A stretch of DNA of 64,000 bases, from the NCBI RefSeq assembly GCF_016757215.1, contig NZ_JAESIY010000001.1:372001-436000 (forward strand), in the 5' to 3' direction. Below are positions 1 to 8,385 of this stretch, piece after piece (within the stretch, counting starts at the first letter, position 1; the number at the start of each line of letters is the position of its first letter). The DNA comes from Fulvivirga sediminis (GTDB lineage: Bacteria > Bacteroidota > Bacteroidia > Cytophagales > Cyclobacteriaceae). Under the pieces are notes generated by a model. It saw nothing but the letters and a program-made list of their open reading frames with translations, had not been told where the DNA came from and did no database searches. Made by a program: the position numbers and the translations under genes.

Positions 1-417
1 TTTGTTTATTTCAAGACCTTTTTCTTCCAGTATTCCAGTTACTACCTCAATACCGGCATTTTCTAGTTTTTCTATTCCTTTACCTCCAACCAGGGGGTTT
101 GGATCTATATTGGCGATCACTACTTTTTTTACCTTATGTTTTACCAGTAAGTCTGCACAAGGTGGTGTCTTGCCAAAATGAGCACAAGGTTCAAGAGTAA
201 CATATACTGTAGACTCTGGTAATAGCTGCTTATTCTTCACATTATTAATGGCGTTCACTTCTGCATGTGGCCCACCATAATACTGGTGCCACCCTTCTCC
301 AATAATAGTGTCGTTATGTTCTATTACACAGCCTACAAGCGGATTAGGGCTTACTTTTCCTATGCCGTTTATAGCCAAATCAAAGGCCCGGGTTATATAT
401 TGTTCGTCTTTATTCAT
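1..417 (-). CDS. ribD: Riboflavin biosynthesis protein RibD, N-terminal deaminase part (partial)
   Basis: The reading frame starts at 417 and runs leftward off the window edge, so only the first 139 residues are seen. They cover the cytidine-deaminase-like domain that deaminates the pyrimidine intermediate in riboflavin synthesis. The zinc motif is intact: HAE at residues 51-53, then C78 and C87 within a [12 protein letters not shown] stretch, the RibD form of this motif. The reductase domain would lie beyond the window. It is divergent from prmC, with about 50 bp between the two starts. Identity is clear from the motif. Confidence 0.93.
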   Translation of the reverse strand, partial: MNKDEQYITRAFDLAINGIGKVSPNPLVGCVIEHNDTIIGEGWHQYYGGPHAEVNAINNVKNKQLLPESTVYVTLEPCAHFGKTPPCADLLVKHKVKKVVIANIDPNPLVGGKGIEKLENAGIEVVTGILEEKGLEINK

Positions 418-425
418 TAGTTTTG
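418..425 (+). promoter_or_regulatory. Bacteroidota-type -7 box upstream of prmC
   Basis: The sequence TAGTTTTG fits the Bacteroidota -7 consensus TAnnTTTG. Transcription from it would begin near 429-432. That leaves almost no leader for an ATG at 439 but about 37 nt for the ATG at 469, which favours the latter as the prmC start. No convincing -33 TTG element was found. Confidence 0.5.
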
Positions 426-468
426 CTCCGGCTTTACAATGATAACCAAACTCACCCGAATTATAAAG

Positions 469-1350
469 ATGCCATCTCACAACCCTGATTCTTTAAAGAA
501 ACTTTTGAGCTATATCATTAGTGAAGTAAAGCTAGAGGAGCCTGAAGAAGAAATTTCTAGTATAGCTCATATTATTTTAGAGCATGTTTTTGATATAAAT
601 AGAACCGAAATTATTCTTGATCGTTCTGTTAATTTTTCAAAGACCAAAGAGAAGCAGCTACATCAAATTTTGAAGAGGGTTAATGAAAATGAACCCATTC
701 AATACATAATCGGAGAAAGCGATTTTTACGGTAGGTCTTATACTGTTGGGCCAGATATCCTTATTCCTCGTTCTGAAACGGAGGAGCTTGTTCAACTAGT
801 GCTGAATGAAAACAAGGGTAATAAAATACGTTTTTTAGATATAGGAACGGGTAGTGGTTGCATACCTATTACTATAGCTAAAGAACTAAGGGGATCTAGG
901 GCATATGCAATAGATTTTGATCCTAGAGTGATAAAAGTGGCGAGGAAAAATGCCGAAAAACATGCTGCTTCTGTAGAGTTTTTGCTCATTGATATTCTTA
1001 CTGAGCCTATCCCTGTTACCTGCTTAGATGTTATTATTAGTAATCCTCCTTATGTTCTGGAAAGCGAAAAGGTACAGATGAAGCCTAATGTACTTGATTA
1101 CGAGCCGGAACGTGCGCTTTTTGTAAAGGATGAAGATCCCCTGCTTTTTTATAGACGAATAGCTGAACTTGCTAAAATGGCATTGAAAGAGGGCGGTTTT
1201 CTATACTTTGAAATCAATGAGAAGTACGGCGAAGAGGTTAAGATGCTTTTGGAGGTAATGGAGTACTCTCAAGTGGAAGTAATAAAGGATATTTATGGAA
1301 AGGATAGAATGGTTAGGGCTACCAATAATATAGCTATTACTAGCTTTTAG
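469..1350 (+). CDS. prmC: Peptide chain release factor N5-glutamine methyltransferase PrmC (HemK)
   Basis: PrmC methylates the GGQ glutamine of release factors RF1 and RF2 using S-adenosylmethionine. The sequence has the SAM-binding motif [12 protein letters not shown] in mid-protein, followed by the catalytic ISNPPYV (NPPY) motif. A family-typical N-terminal helical domain precedes these. I chose the ATG at 469 because the TAnnTTTG box at 418-425 leaves too short a leader for the in-frame ATG at 439, which would add ten residues. Its stop codon overlaps the stop of the convergent gene at 1347. The length, about 293 residues, is usual for the family. Confidence 0.93.
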   Translation: MPSHNPDSLKKLLSYIISEVKLEEPEEEISSIAHIILEHVFDINRTEIILDRSVNFSKTKEKQLHQILKRVNENEPIQYIIGESDFYGRSYTVGPDILIPRSETEELVQLVLNENKGNKIRFLDIGTGSGCIPITIAKELRGSRAYAIDFDPRVIKVARKNAEKHAASVEFLLIDILTEPIPVTCLDVIISNPPYVLESEKVQMKPNVLDYEPERALFVKDEDPLLFYRRIAELAKMALKEGGFLYFEINEKYGEEVKMLLEVMEYSQVEVIKDIYGKDRMVRATNNIAITSF

Positions 1351-1946
1351 TCCATGATGGGCTCCCCTACCCAAAAAGGTTTTGAATCACGAATCTCTAT
1401 CATACCTGCCGACTGTGTTTCTATAGAGCACTGCCCTTGATGTATAAATGCATAGCTTCCTGTAATTGAAGAAGGTTGCTCTAAAAGGGTGACTTTTTGA
1501 TTTTGATTATACCACTTTTTGTAAACTCCTTGTTTAACCAATGCCCATTGGAATAGGTTGTCCGACCACTTAATATCTATATTCAAAGGTGTTTTAGCAA
1601 TCAGTTCAGCCTGAAAATTACCAATAATATGAGCTGCTCCATACTTCGCATAAGTCAAAAAGCTAATAGCCTCAGTAATAATACCCTTTTCCAGTGAATG
1701 AAAAGTGAGAAATTTAACGGGTAGCTGATGTTGCAGCTTTGTCATGGCGGCGGTTAAGTCTGTATCATTACAAATTAGTATATCAATATTCACCTGTTCC
1801 GCCAATAGCCACTCTAATGCTTGGAAAGAAGAAATGACGGTAGGACTCCACTCTAACAGTTGCTTCAGATGCTCTAATTTAGAGATCGGGGCATCTATAA
1901 TTAGAGCGGGCTCTTGATCGTCTTTTACGATGTGGTGAGATGACAT
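1347..1946 (-). CDS. Thiamine pyrophosphokinase-like protein (degenerate)
   Basis: A 199-residue protein, last gene of the leftward wzz-ccm-DUF2520 run, 5 bp after the DUF2520 gene. Its opening (MSSHHIV, then a later LLEWSPT) resembles Cytophagales proteins annotated as thiamine pyrophosphokinase. The segment TEAISFLTYAKYGAAHIIG resembles the TPK region in which a Thr-Glu/Asp helix leads into a beta strand. The aspartate-rich GDFDS motif, normally needed for catalysis, is replaced by CNDTDL. This is my recognition by pattern, not by search. It may be an inactive or repurposed paralogue, or another family altogether. Confidence 0.45.
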   Translation of the reverse strand: MSSHHIVKDDQEPALIIDAPISKLEHLKQLLEWSPTVISSFQALEWLLAEQVNIDILICNDTDLTAAMTKLQHQLPVKFLTFHSLEKGIITEAISFLTYAKYGAAHIIGNFQAELIAKTPLNIDIKWSDNLFQWALVKQGVYKKWYNQNQKVTLLEQPSSITGSYAFIHQGQCSIETQSAGMIEIRDSKPFWVGEPIMD

Positions 1947-1951
1947 CAGTC

Positions 1952-2737
1952 TTATGGATAGGTGTCAATAATGTGTTGCGAGATGATTCTGTACATTTCA
2001 GAAAGCTCTTCGTTGCCCTCTAGGTACTCCATATGCTTGTCTAATGTTTCAAAGTCATGTCTGATAGCTGGCCCTGTTTGTGATTTTTCCGGACCCATTT
2101 CCAGAGCTTTATTAATGGTTTCTGCTATTAGAGGCTGCAGAAGGTTAAACTCTAATTTTTTACTTTTAAGTATATCTGAAGCAATTGTAAAAAAATGATT
2201 GGTGAAATTACAGGCAAAAACAGCTGCTATGTGTAGAGATTTCCTATCAGCAGAGTCTATTTTATAGACCCTTTTACTGATATTATCAGCCATACTGATT
2301 AGCGTATTTCGAGTATACTTGTTTTCGGCTTCTATGCAGATAGGAGTAGTCTTGAACTCTACTTTTTTATCTTTAGAAAAAGTTTGTAAGGGGTAAAATA
2401 CTCCAATATTTTCACCTGCACTATAAGATAATGCGCTTAAAGGTTGAGCCCCAGAAGTATGAGCAATGATGGCATTGTCGGGTAATATTATCTCCTGAGA
2501 AATACTTGCTATAGCATCATCAGAAACGGAGATTATAAAAATCTCGGAAGGGCTTTCAGAGAAATCAAGATCAGTTTTTACTTCGGCCTGATATAATCTT
2601 CCAATTAATGCTTTAGCATTCTTTTGTGAGCGACTGTAGACCTCTCTCACCGCATAGCCGGCATTATCCAGAGCTGGCGCAAGATGCCAAGCTACATTGC
2701 CCGCGCCAATAAAAGTTACATATTGCTGTTGTGGCAT
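1952..2737 (-). CDS. Rossmann-fold oxidoreductase with DUF2520 domain
   Basis: A 261-residue protein. The N-terminal half is an NAD(P)-binding Rossmann domain of the coenzyme-F420-dependent/ketopantoate-reductase kind, with FIGAGNVAWHLAPAL as the dinucleotide loop. The C-terminal half is helical and matches DUF2520 as I know it (SLHIAAVFACNFTNHF, and GPAIRHD near the end). No substrate is established for this family. It sits 34 bp downstream of ccmF and 5 bp upstream of the TPK-like gene, so it is probably cotranscribed with the cytochrome c maturation genes. A functional link to them is not shown. Confidence 0.85.
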   Translation of the reverse strand: MPQQQYVTFIGAGNVAWHLAPALDNAGYAVREVYSRSQKNAKALIGRLYQAEVKTDLDFSESPSEIFIISVSDDAIASISQEIILPDNAIIAHTSGAQPLSALSYSAGENIGVFYPLQTFSKDKKVEFKTTPICIEAENKYTRNTLISMADNISKRVYKIDSADRKSLHIAAVFACNFTNHFFTIASDILKSKKLEFNLLQPLIAETINKALEMGPEKSQTGPAIRHDFETLDKHMEYLEGNEELSEMYRIISQHIIDTYP

Positions 2738-2771
2738 ATGTTCTCCTCTTTTATGAAAGAGAAGAAAGGGA

Positions 2772-5306
2772 TTACTCCATCCCCTTCTCTCTCATTTTTT
2801 TGAATTCTTTGTATCTTCTGTTAATAGCTACTCCAAAGCCAATGATGAGTAATAAAGTTCCTCCCCATAATACATTGATCAGTGGTTTTTCCATCGCTTT
2901 TAATACTACCCAGTCTTTTTGTCTGGTATTAGCTCCTATAGAAAAGGCGTTTTCATCAGGGTGAATATTTAATGCGGTGAACTTAATACCAAGATCACTT
3001 ATTTCGTCAGATATTCGGCCTACCATACCATCTTTGATAAGAAAAATAGGCTGGGCTAAGTATTCCTTTTCTTCTCCCTCCACAATGATGCTAACTTTTA
3101 CTGCGACATCATCACCCGCCAGGTCAATGCCTTCTATTTGATCCATGCGTTCCACATTTTCAATGTGAGAGACATAATCATTTACAAAAAAGTTTTTTCC
3201 GGGGCTTACTTTAAACTCTTCTAAGTCGCTCCATTCTACCTTTTCGTTAGGGCTTCTAATCGAAGATACATGAGTATAAAGATCTTTAGAAATACCTCTT
3301 TTAATGTCCGGAGAGGCTAGCAGCCCTCCCATTGATTCGTTTACCTGGGCTCTAGGGTATAAGTCGAAGCTGTTCCCATTTTGATCGGTGTATTCAATTT
3401 CATAGAATGTGTTTTCAGCGGAAATTTTAATAGTATCTCCTTTGCTAAAAATGACTTCTCCTTCGTCTTCAATATTGCGTTTTGCTGTTACCAGATAAGA
3501 AGTGGCAGTTTTTTCTATATCATTTTTATTAATGAAAATAGATGGGTTTGAAGATTCAACTCTTTCGCCTTTATATTTTAGCTGATAGCCGGCCATTTCT
3601 TTCGGCTCATTAACAAAAAGAAGTAGATTTTCACTATTAAATTCATTGGAAGACTCCTTAGAAATGAGCATTCCTGTGGTGTTTAGAGATACCACTTTAG
3701 AGTATCCAGAAGAAAACATTATGCCTATCAGCATCAGGCCTACTCCTATGTGTGTAATTGCTCCTCCAGAAAGCCCTGGACTTTTTCTTATTACATCAAA
3801 GAATATTTTACCGTTAGCTACCACCGTATATACACTGGCAAGTAATAGAATAATGTAAGAAGGCTCAGCCACATCTTTAATTAAGATTATTACCATAGTA
3901 AGAATTAGAGTGATAACTACAGGTATAGTCAAGCTGTTTTTTAAGGTAGCTTTATCCATTTTTTTCCACCAGAAAAATTGTCCTGTTCCTGAAAGCAGAG
4001 CTATTATTACAGAAAACCATAATTGGAATTTAGTGTAAAAAGCTACCTGATCTGCAGGAGGTGCCATATTGGATACTACCCCAAATAGTTCTAAAATTTT
4101 GTTATATACAGGAATGGATGTAGGTATGAGAACCTGAAAACCCATAAGACATAAAACAACTGCTCCAATAAATATCCAAAATTCTCTGGAATAGGTAGAG
4201 GCCTCTTTTTCTGTAGTTGGTAACTCTTTCCATCTAGCTACTGAGAGTACAATAGCACCTATGGTGAAAAATAATAGGTAAATCAATAATTGACCGGAAA
4301 GGCCTAAATCAGTAAATGAGTGTACTGATGATTCTCCCAATACACCACTTCTTGTAAGGAAGGTGGAGTATAAAATCAATATAAATGTAGTAATAACTAA
4401 AACTATGCTGGCTTTCAATGCAGTTTCGCTACTTCTGAAGGTTATCATAGTATGAATAGCAGCTACTAAGAATAGCCAAGGGACATACACTGCATTTTCT
4501 ACAGGATCCCAGTTCCAGTATCCACCAAAGTTCAGTGTTTCATAAGCCCAGTATCCACCCATGAGAATTCCTAAGCCTAAAATAGCGCCTCCTACCAGAG
4601 CCCAAGGGAGAGCTGGTCTTATCCAATCTCTATATCGCTTTTTCCATAGTCCGCCTATACAGTAAGCAAAAGGGACGGTACATAAAGCAAATCCTAGAAA
4701 TAAGGTAGGAGGGTGAATTACCATCCAATAGTTCTGCAATAGTGGGTTGAGACCCGTACCATCTTCAGGGACAAAATTAGGTTGAGAGGAAAATATTGGA
4801 GCATCAATGGCATCTCTTAATAATATAAAAGGAGAACTGCCTAATTTAATGTTAAGTCCAGGAATAACTATGCCTAATATCATAGAGGCAAGGAACACTT
4901 GAACTAGTGAGAATACAGTCATTACCGATGACTCCCAGAATTTATTGGTTAAAATTACAATAACCCCTAGTAGAGCATGCCAGAAGATCCATAATAAAAA
5001 GCTTCCTTCCTGGCCCTCCCAAAAGCAGGAGATCATATAGTGTGTTGGCAATTGCCGTGATGAGTGACTCCATGCGTAGTGGTACTCGAAGTAGTGATTG
5101 TAGATAATGTAAAAGAGGCAGAAAACAATGCCTATTACGGATATGGCATGTAAAGAGAAGAAGAACCTGCCGTTAGCTTTCCATGGATTAGATTGAAGTC
5201 CATCTTTTTTTGATGCAATGAAATAACAAAAAGCGGCAAAAATTGCTGTTACCAGCGTAATAATAACAAAAAGGTGACCAAGGTCACCTATAAATGAATG
5301 TATCAT
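2772..5306 (-). CDS. ccmF: Cytochrome c maturation heme lyase subunit CcmF (CcsA/CcmF family)
   Basis: An 844-residue inner-membrane protein with many transmembrane helices and a large hydrophilic region of about 250 residues near the C terminus, followed by one last helix. The tryptophan-rich periplasmic heme-handling motif is present (WNWDPVENAVYVPW), as are conserved HP and W residues around YWMVIHPPTLFLGFAL. CcmF takes heme from CcmE and attaches it to the CxxCH cysteines of apocytochromes c. It lies 48 bp after ccmE in the ccm operon. It is longer than the E. coli protein (about 650 residues); the extra length is in the periplasmic domain. Automatic annotation may call it ccsA. Confidence 0.93.
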   Translation of the reverse strand: MIHSFIGDLGHLFVIITLVTAIFAAFCYFIASKKDGLQSNPWKANGRFFFSLHAISVIGIVFCLFYIIYNHYFEYHYAWSHSSRQLPTHYMISCFWEGQEGSFLLWIFWHALLGVIVILTNKFWESSVMTVFSLVQVFLASMILGIVIPGLNIKLGSSPFILLRDAIDAPIFSSQPNFVPEDGTGLNPLLQNYWMVIHPPTLFLGFALCTVPFAYCIGGLWKKRYRDWIRPALPWALVGGAILGLGILMGGYWAYETLNFGGYWNWDPVENAVYVPWLFLVAAIHTMITFRSSETALKASIVLVITTFILILYSTFLTRSGVLGESSVHSFTDLGLSGQLLIYLLFFTIGAIVLSVARWKELPTTEKEASTYSREFWIFIGAVVLCLMGFQVLIPTSIPVYNKILELFGVVSNMAPPADQVAFYTKFQLWFSVIIALLSGTGQFFWWKKMDKATLKNSLTIPVVITLILTMVIILIKDVAEPSYIILLLASVYTVVANGKIFFDVIRKSPGLSGGAITHIGVGLMLIGIMFSSGYSKVVSLNTTGMLISKESSNEFNSENLLLFVNEPKEMAGYQLKYKGERVESSNPSIFINKNDIEKTATSYLVTAKRNIEDEGEVIFSKGDTIKISAENTFYEIEYTDQNGNSFDLYPRAQVNESMGGLLASPDIKRGISKDLYTHVSSIRSPNEKVEWSDLEEFKVSPGKNFFVNDYVSHIENVERMDQIEGIDLAGDDVAVKVSIIVEGEEKEYLAQPIFLIKDGMVGRISDEISDLGIKFTALNIHPDENAFSIGANTRQKDWVVLKAMEKPLINVLWGGTLLLIIGFGVAINRRYKEFKKMREKGME

Positions 5307-5354
5307 AATATATTGTTGAGCGATTTTGAGGGGACTTATATGCAGACATAAGTC

Positions 5355-5765
5355 TTATATTCCGGCAGTAACTGTCTTTTCCTGATATTTAGAAGGGCAC
5401 TTCATTAGAATTTTATCAGCTATGAACAGATTTTCTTTATAAGACCCGATTACTACTACTTTTTCAGATCGCTTGAAATCTGTAGGCATGGGTTCATTAT
5501 AAAATACTCTTTGCTCTTTTTTGTTTTCATCTACCATTACGAATGAAAAGGATAGTTTATCAGATGAAGGCTCTATTCCTGTAATTTCACCGCTACCTGT
5601 TTTAGGTAGTTCTCCTACCACATGAATGCTATTGTTATTTCCATTATCGGCCATCTCTTTGGCCTGGTCAAAAGTAACATAGGAGCTTGCATCGCCGGCC
5701 GTCACTATAATGATACCTATGGCTACTGCGATAACGATTATGCCTATTATATGTGATGCTTTCAT
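5355..5765 (-). CDS. ccmE: Cytochrome c maturation heme chaperone CcmE, Cys (CxxxY) variant
   Basis: A 136-residue protein with one N-terminal membrane anchor (residues about 7-25) and an OB-fold periplasmic domain. CcmE carries heme from the CcmABCD exporter to CcmF. In E. coli the heme-binding residue is His in HxxxY. Here the equivalent stretch is LMKCPSKYQ, that is CxxxY, a variant known from Desulfovibrio and archaea. The gene lies between ccmD and ccmF, which supports the identification. I saw no gene for the apocytochrome-reducing subunit CcmH or for CcmG in the window. Confidence 0.9.
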   Translation of the reverse strand: MKASHIIGIIVIAVAIGIIIVTAGDASSYVTFDQAKEMADNGNNNSIHVVGELPKTGSGEITGIEPSSDKLSFSFVMVDENKKEQRVFYNEPMPTDFKRSEKVVVIGSYKENLFIADKILMKCPSKYQEKTVTAGI

Positions 5766-5811
5766 AATTAATAAAATCTAATATGCTACAAATTTAGACT
5801 CAAAAAGGTTT

Positions 5812-6066
5812 CTAATTAGTATCATTAGGTAATTGTTTCTCAATCTTGCTGACTTTTCTATCTATAACTATCAGATATCCAATCAGTCCTCCTAATATCA
5901 ATAAAATGACTCCTGTCAATACGTAAATTTTTCCTTCGGCTCTAAACTGATCAGCCATACTTACTTCACTATTAGTATAGTCTTCTTCAGTAACCTGAAT
6001 CTTATCTTGAGCTTTACCTATGATAGAGCTAATAATGAGAAGAGTGACTACTAGTAATTTTTTCAT
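5812..6066 (-). CDS. ccmD: CcmD family protein
   Basis: A small membrane protein of 84 residues. It begins with a signal-peptide-like segment ending in KAQ and has one transmembrane helix in the second half (YVLTGVILLILGGLIGYLIV), followed by a charged cytoplasmic tail. CcmD proteins help release heme-loaded CcmE from CcmABC. The call rests mainly on size, the single helix and position between ccmC and ccmE. Bacteroidota CcmD proteins are often longer than the E. coli one because of the N-terminal signal, as here. Confidence 0.82.
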   Translation of the reverse strand: MKKLLVVTLLIISSIIGKAQDKIQVTEEDYTNSEVSMADQFRAEGKIYVLTGVILLILGGLIGYLIVIDRKVSKIEKQLPNDTN

Positions 6067-6121
6067 TTGAAATGCCTTTATGTTAAAAGTAGAGTTTTAT
6101 GAGGAATTGTATTAGTTCGTT

Positions 6122-6778
6122 TTATAAAACGGAATTGCTAATAGTTTTGATTCGTATTCTTAAAGAAGTTATCCATACTCCTAAGAGAGTCCAAGCCAAT
6201 ACTGCAGGGTAAAAAATCATTCTTAGCTTGCTGTCAAGATCGTATGCATTGAAGCCCGGATTTCCTCCATTACCAGGGTGTAAAGAATCTGTAAGTCTTG
6301 GAAGTATAAATAATAATGGAATGAGGGCTGCAAATGCAAATATGTTATATACTGCACTTATTCTTGCTTTTTGATCTTGGTTTTCAAATGAACCTCTTAA
6401 TATGAAATAGGCGAAATAAATCAGTAAGCCTATGGCTGCTCCATTCTGTTTAGGGTCACCACTCCACCAGTCTCCCCAGGTAAACTGAGCCCATAGCATT
6501 CCGGTGGTTATGCCAAGTATCCCAAAAACAACACCAACATTAGCATATTCAATAGCCGCTATATCGTGTTTTTGATCTGATGATCTCAAGTAAAGGATAG
6601 ATTGTATCACTGAAATTGTGAGCATGATGATCATTCCAAACCACATAGGTACATGGAAATATAGTGCTCGTATGGTTTCATTTAAAATGTCTAGGCGGGG
6701 CACATCAAATAATAGGCCTCCTGTGATAACGTAAATAAGTAAAATAATAGTTAGGGCTTTCCACCAAATTTTATTCAT
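6122..6778 (-). CDS. ccmC: Heme exporter/handling protein CcmC
   Basis: A 218-residue protein with about six transmembrane helices. It carries the tryptophan-rich heme motif of the CcmC/CcsA family (WGDWWSGDPKQNGAA) between helices, and a conserved histidine in the ALYFHVPMWF stretch. CcmC binds heme on the periplasmic face and loads it onto CcmE. The length is typical for CcmC (about 220-250). It is 12 bp downstream of ccmB and 55 bp upstream of ccmD in the same operon. Confidence 0.92.
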   Translation of the reverse strand: MNKIWWKALTIILLIYVITGGLLFDVPRLDILNETIRALYFHVPMWFGMIIMLTISVIQSILYLRSSDQKHDIAAIEYANVGVVFGILGITTGMLWAQFTWGDWWSGDPKQNGAAIGLLIYFAYFILRGSFENQDQKARISAVYNIFAFAALIPLLFILPRLTDSLHPGNGGNPGFNAYDLDSKLRMIFYPAVLAWTLLGVWITSLRIRIKTISNSVL

Positions 6779-6790
6779 AACCTAATACAC

Positions 6791-7447
6791 TTAGCTGCGC
6801 CAAATATACGGGAATAACAGGTAAGAAACGGCGCCAATGATTAGATTAATTGCTAATAATGTGGCGATTTCACTGTAGCTAGCATCTCTAGGAAGACCAT
6901 CTAACGCGTTTTTAGAAACCTTGATAATCATTAAAAGCATAGGTAGTATTACAGGGAATCCTAAGATAGCCATGAGTGTTTGATTGCTATTCGCTTTTGA
7001 GGCAATAGCAGAAATCATAGTTAAGGCTGATGAAAAGGAGATCGATGCAAGTACCAGATTCAGTATGAATAAGGTTACATCCTGAATGGGGTTTCCCAGG
7101 ACTATCGCATAAATAATAAAACCTGCTAACCCCAGTATAAGCATAAGTAGTCCGTTATAGATTATACGAGCAGTTATAAGAACTTGTGGTTTTAGGAGCC
7201 AGTAATAGTAAAGGTATCTCTCCTGTTTTTCTTGTATAAAGCTTTTCGCAATGGCACTTATAGAAGTAAATAATATTATAATCCAGAATATGGTGTTCCA
7301 AGTGACAGGGTTCAATTGGTTAGCCTTAACATTGAAACTTAGGTAACAAATAAAAATGGTGCTGACCAAATATAAGAGTATGCCATTGATGGCATACCGT
7401 TGTCTCCACTCCAGCAATATTTCTTTTTTTATGAAATTAAATATCAC
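6791..7447 (-). CDS. ccmB: Heme exporter ABC permease CcmB
   Basis: A 218-residue hydrophobic protein with about six transmembrane helices. The start (IKKEILLEWRQRYAINGILLY) and the segment ISAIAKSFIQEKQERYLYYYWL are characteristic of CcmB, the permease of the CcmAB transporter acting with CcmC. Its start codon overlaps the stop of the preceding wzz-like gene by 4 bp, which suggests translational coupling. The ATPase CcmA is not next to it and must be encoded elsewhere if present. Confidence 0.9.
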   Translation of the reverse strand: MIFNFIKKEILLEWRQRYAINGILLYLVSTIFICYLSFNVKANQLNPVTWNTIFWIIILFTSISAIAKSFIQEKQERYLYYYWLLKPQVLITARIIYNGLLMLILGLAGFIIYAIVLGNPIQDVTLFILNLVLASISFSSALTMISAIASKANSNQTLMAILGFPVILPMLLMIIKVSKNALDGLPRDASYSEIATLLAINLIIGAVSYLLFPYIWRS

Positions 7448-8292
7448 TTCAATGAGCTCTCGTATTTACGGATGTATTTGCTTACTTCTATAAAGAAAAT
7501 AAAGAATAGAGAGACTAAAAAGCCGATACCTAAGCCTATTAAAGACATTTTTACTAACCCTGCACTTACAGGCTTATTGTAAGTAATGATATCTATGACT
7601 TCTACGCCTTCAGATAACTGCAGGTCTGTATTAGTTTTAAGCAAGTCTTTATAGAGTTCTATTAACGTTTCATAAACGGAGGAAGGGCTTAGAATGGTAA
7701 GATCGTTTTGCGAGCCTCCAATCCCATTAAGACTACTTTTTAAACTGTCTATTTGACTTACTTCATCATTTAATCTGGAAGTAAGATTTTTAAGATTTTC
7801 ATTTTTAAGCTTCAAACGCTTGTTAATATAGCTGTTGTTTCGTAAAAAATTGATAATGCCTTCATTGATAGTAGTCCAGTTTTTGTCTCCATTAGCATCT
7901 ACAGTAATGGTAAAGAATAGACCCCGCTCTTCGTCCTCTTCTTTTTTTCGATCTTGTCCTTCATTAACCGAGATTTCGATACTGGTAATAGAAGTGCTTA
8001 TGCTGTCAGGTAGTCCAAGCTTGCTTGCGAGAGTAATATAGTTGCCCTCACTCACTAATTTATCTAGATTGTCTCCAATGGTTTCAATGAGAGGTTCTTC
8101 AAGCACTTCTGAGTAAATCAGCATTTCGCTTTGATAGACTTTAGGCTTAGAGTAAAATTCAAAAATACCTATGGATAAACCTACTAACGCCAAGACAAAT
8201 ATAATTAACTTATTAGTAAGGAGTGCATGCTTTATTTTAACTAATAATTCACCTAAGTCGATTTCGTCAGTACTTGCAGTATTTTTTGGCAT
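7444..8292 (-). CDS. Wzz-like polysaccharide chain-length determinant protein
   Basis: A 282-residue polysaccharide co-polymerase of the Wzz/GumC type. It has one transmembrane helix near residues 27-46, a periplasmic coiled-coil-rich domain, and a second helix near residues 245-268 with a short cytoplasmic tail. There is no tyrosine kinase domain. Proteins of this family set polymer length with Wzy. Its stop overlaps ccmB, so it is the first gene of the leftward ccm operon although its function belongs with the rightward polysaccharide locus starting about 95 bp away. A TAnnTTTG box lies 21 bp upstream of its start. Confidence 0.87.
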   Translation of the reverse strand: MPKNTASTDEIDLGELLVKIKHALLTNKLIIFVLALVGLSIGIFEFYSKPKVYQSEMLIYSEVLEEPLIETIGDNLDKLVSEGNYITLASKLGLPDSISTSITSIEISVNEGQDRKKEEDEERGLFFTITVDANGDKNWTTINEGIINFLRNNSYINKRLKLKNENLKNLTSRLNDEVSQIDSLKSSLNGIGGSQNDLTILSPSSVYETLIELYKDLLKTNTDLQLSEGVEVIDIITYNKPVSAGLVKMSLIGLGIGFLVSLFFIFFIEVSKYIRKYESSLK

Positions 8293-8312
8293 GATAAAGT
8301 TATGTTTTGCTG

Positions 8313-8320
8313 CAAATATA
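8313..8320 (-). promoter_or_regulatory. -7 box of the wzz-ccm operon
   Basis: Read on the minus strand the sequence is TATATTTG, matching TAnnTTTG. Transcription would start around 8308 and give a leader of about 15 nt before the wzz-like ATG. It faces the box at 8354-8361, so the two divergent units share about 40 bp of regulatory DNA. No clear -33 element was seen. Confidence 0.5.
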
Positions 8321-8353
8321 TTTAAACATTCCTTAATGCATAGTCAGAATTAT

Positions 8354-8361
8354 TACCTTTG
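8354..8361 (+). promoter_or_regulatory. -7 box upstream of the polysaccharide locus
   Basis: TACCTTTG matches the Bacteroidota -7 consensus. A start of transcription near 8366 puts the TTG codon at 8359 upstream of the mRNA, so the GTG at 8386 is the more likely start of the first nucleotide-sugar gene. A -33 TTG at the usual distance was not found. Confidence 0.5.
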
Positions 8362-8385
8362 CTTTCAAAAAGAAAAAGACTTTTA

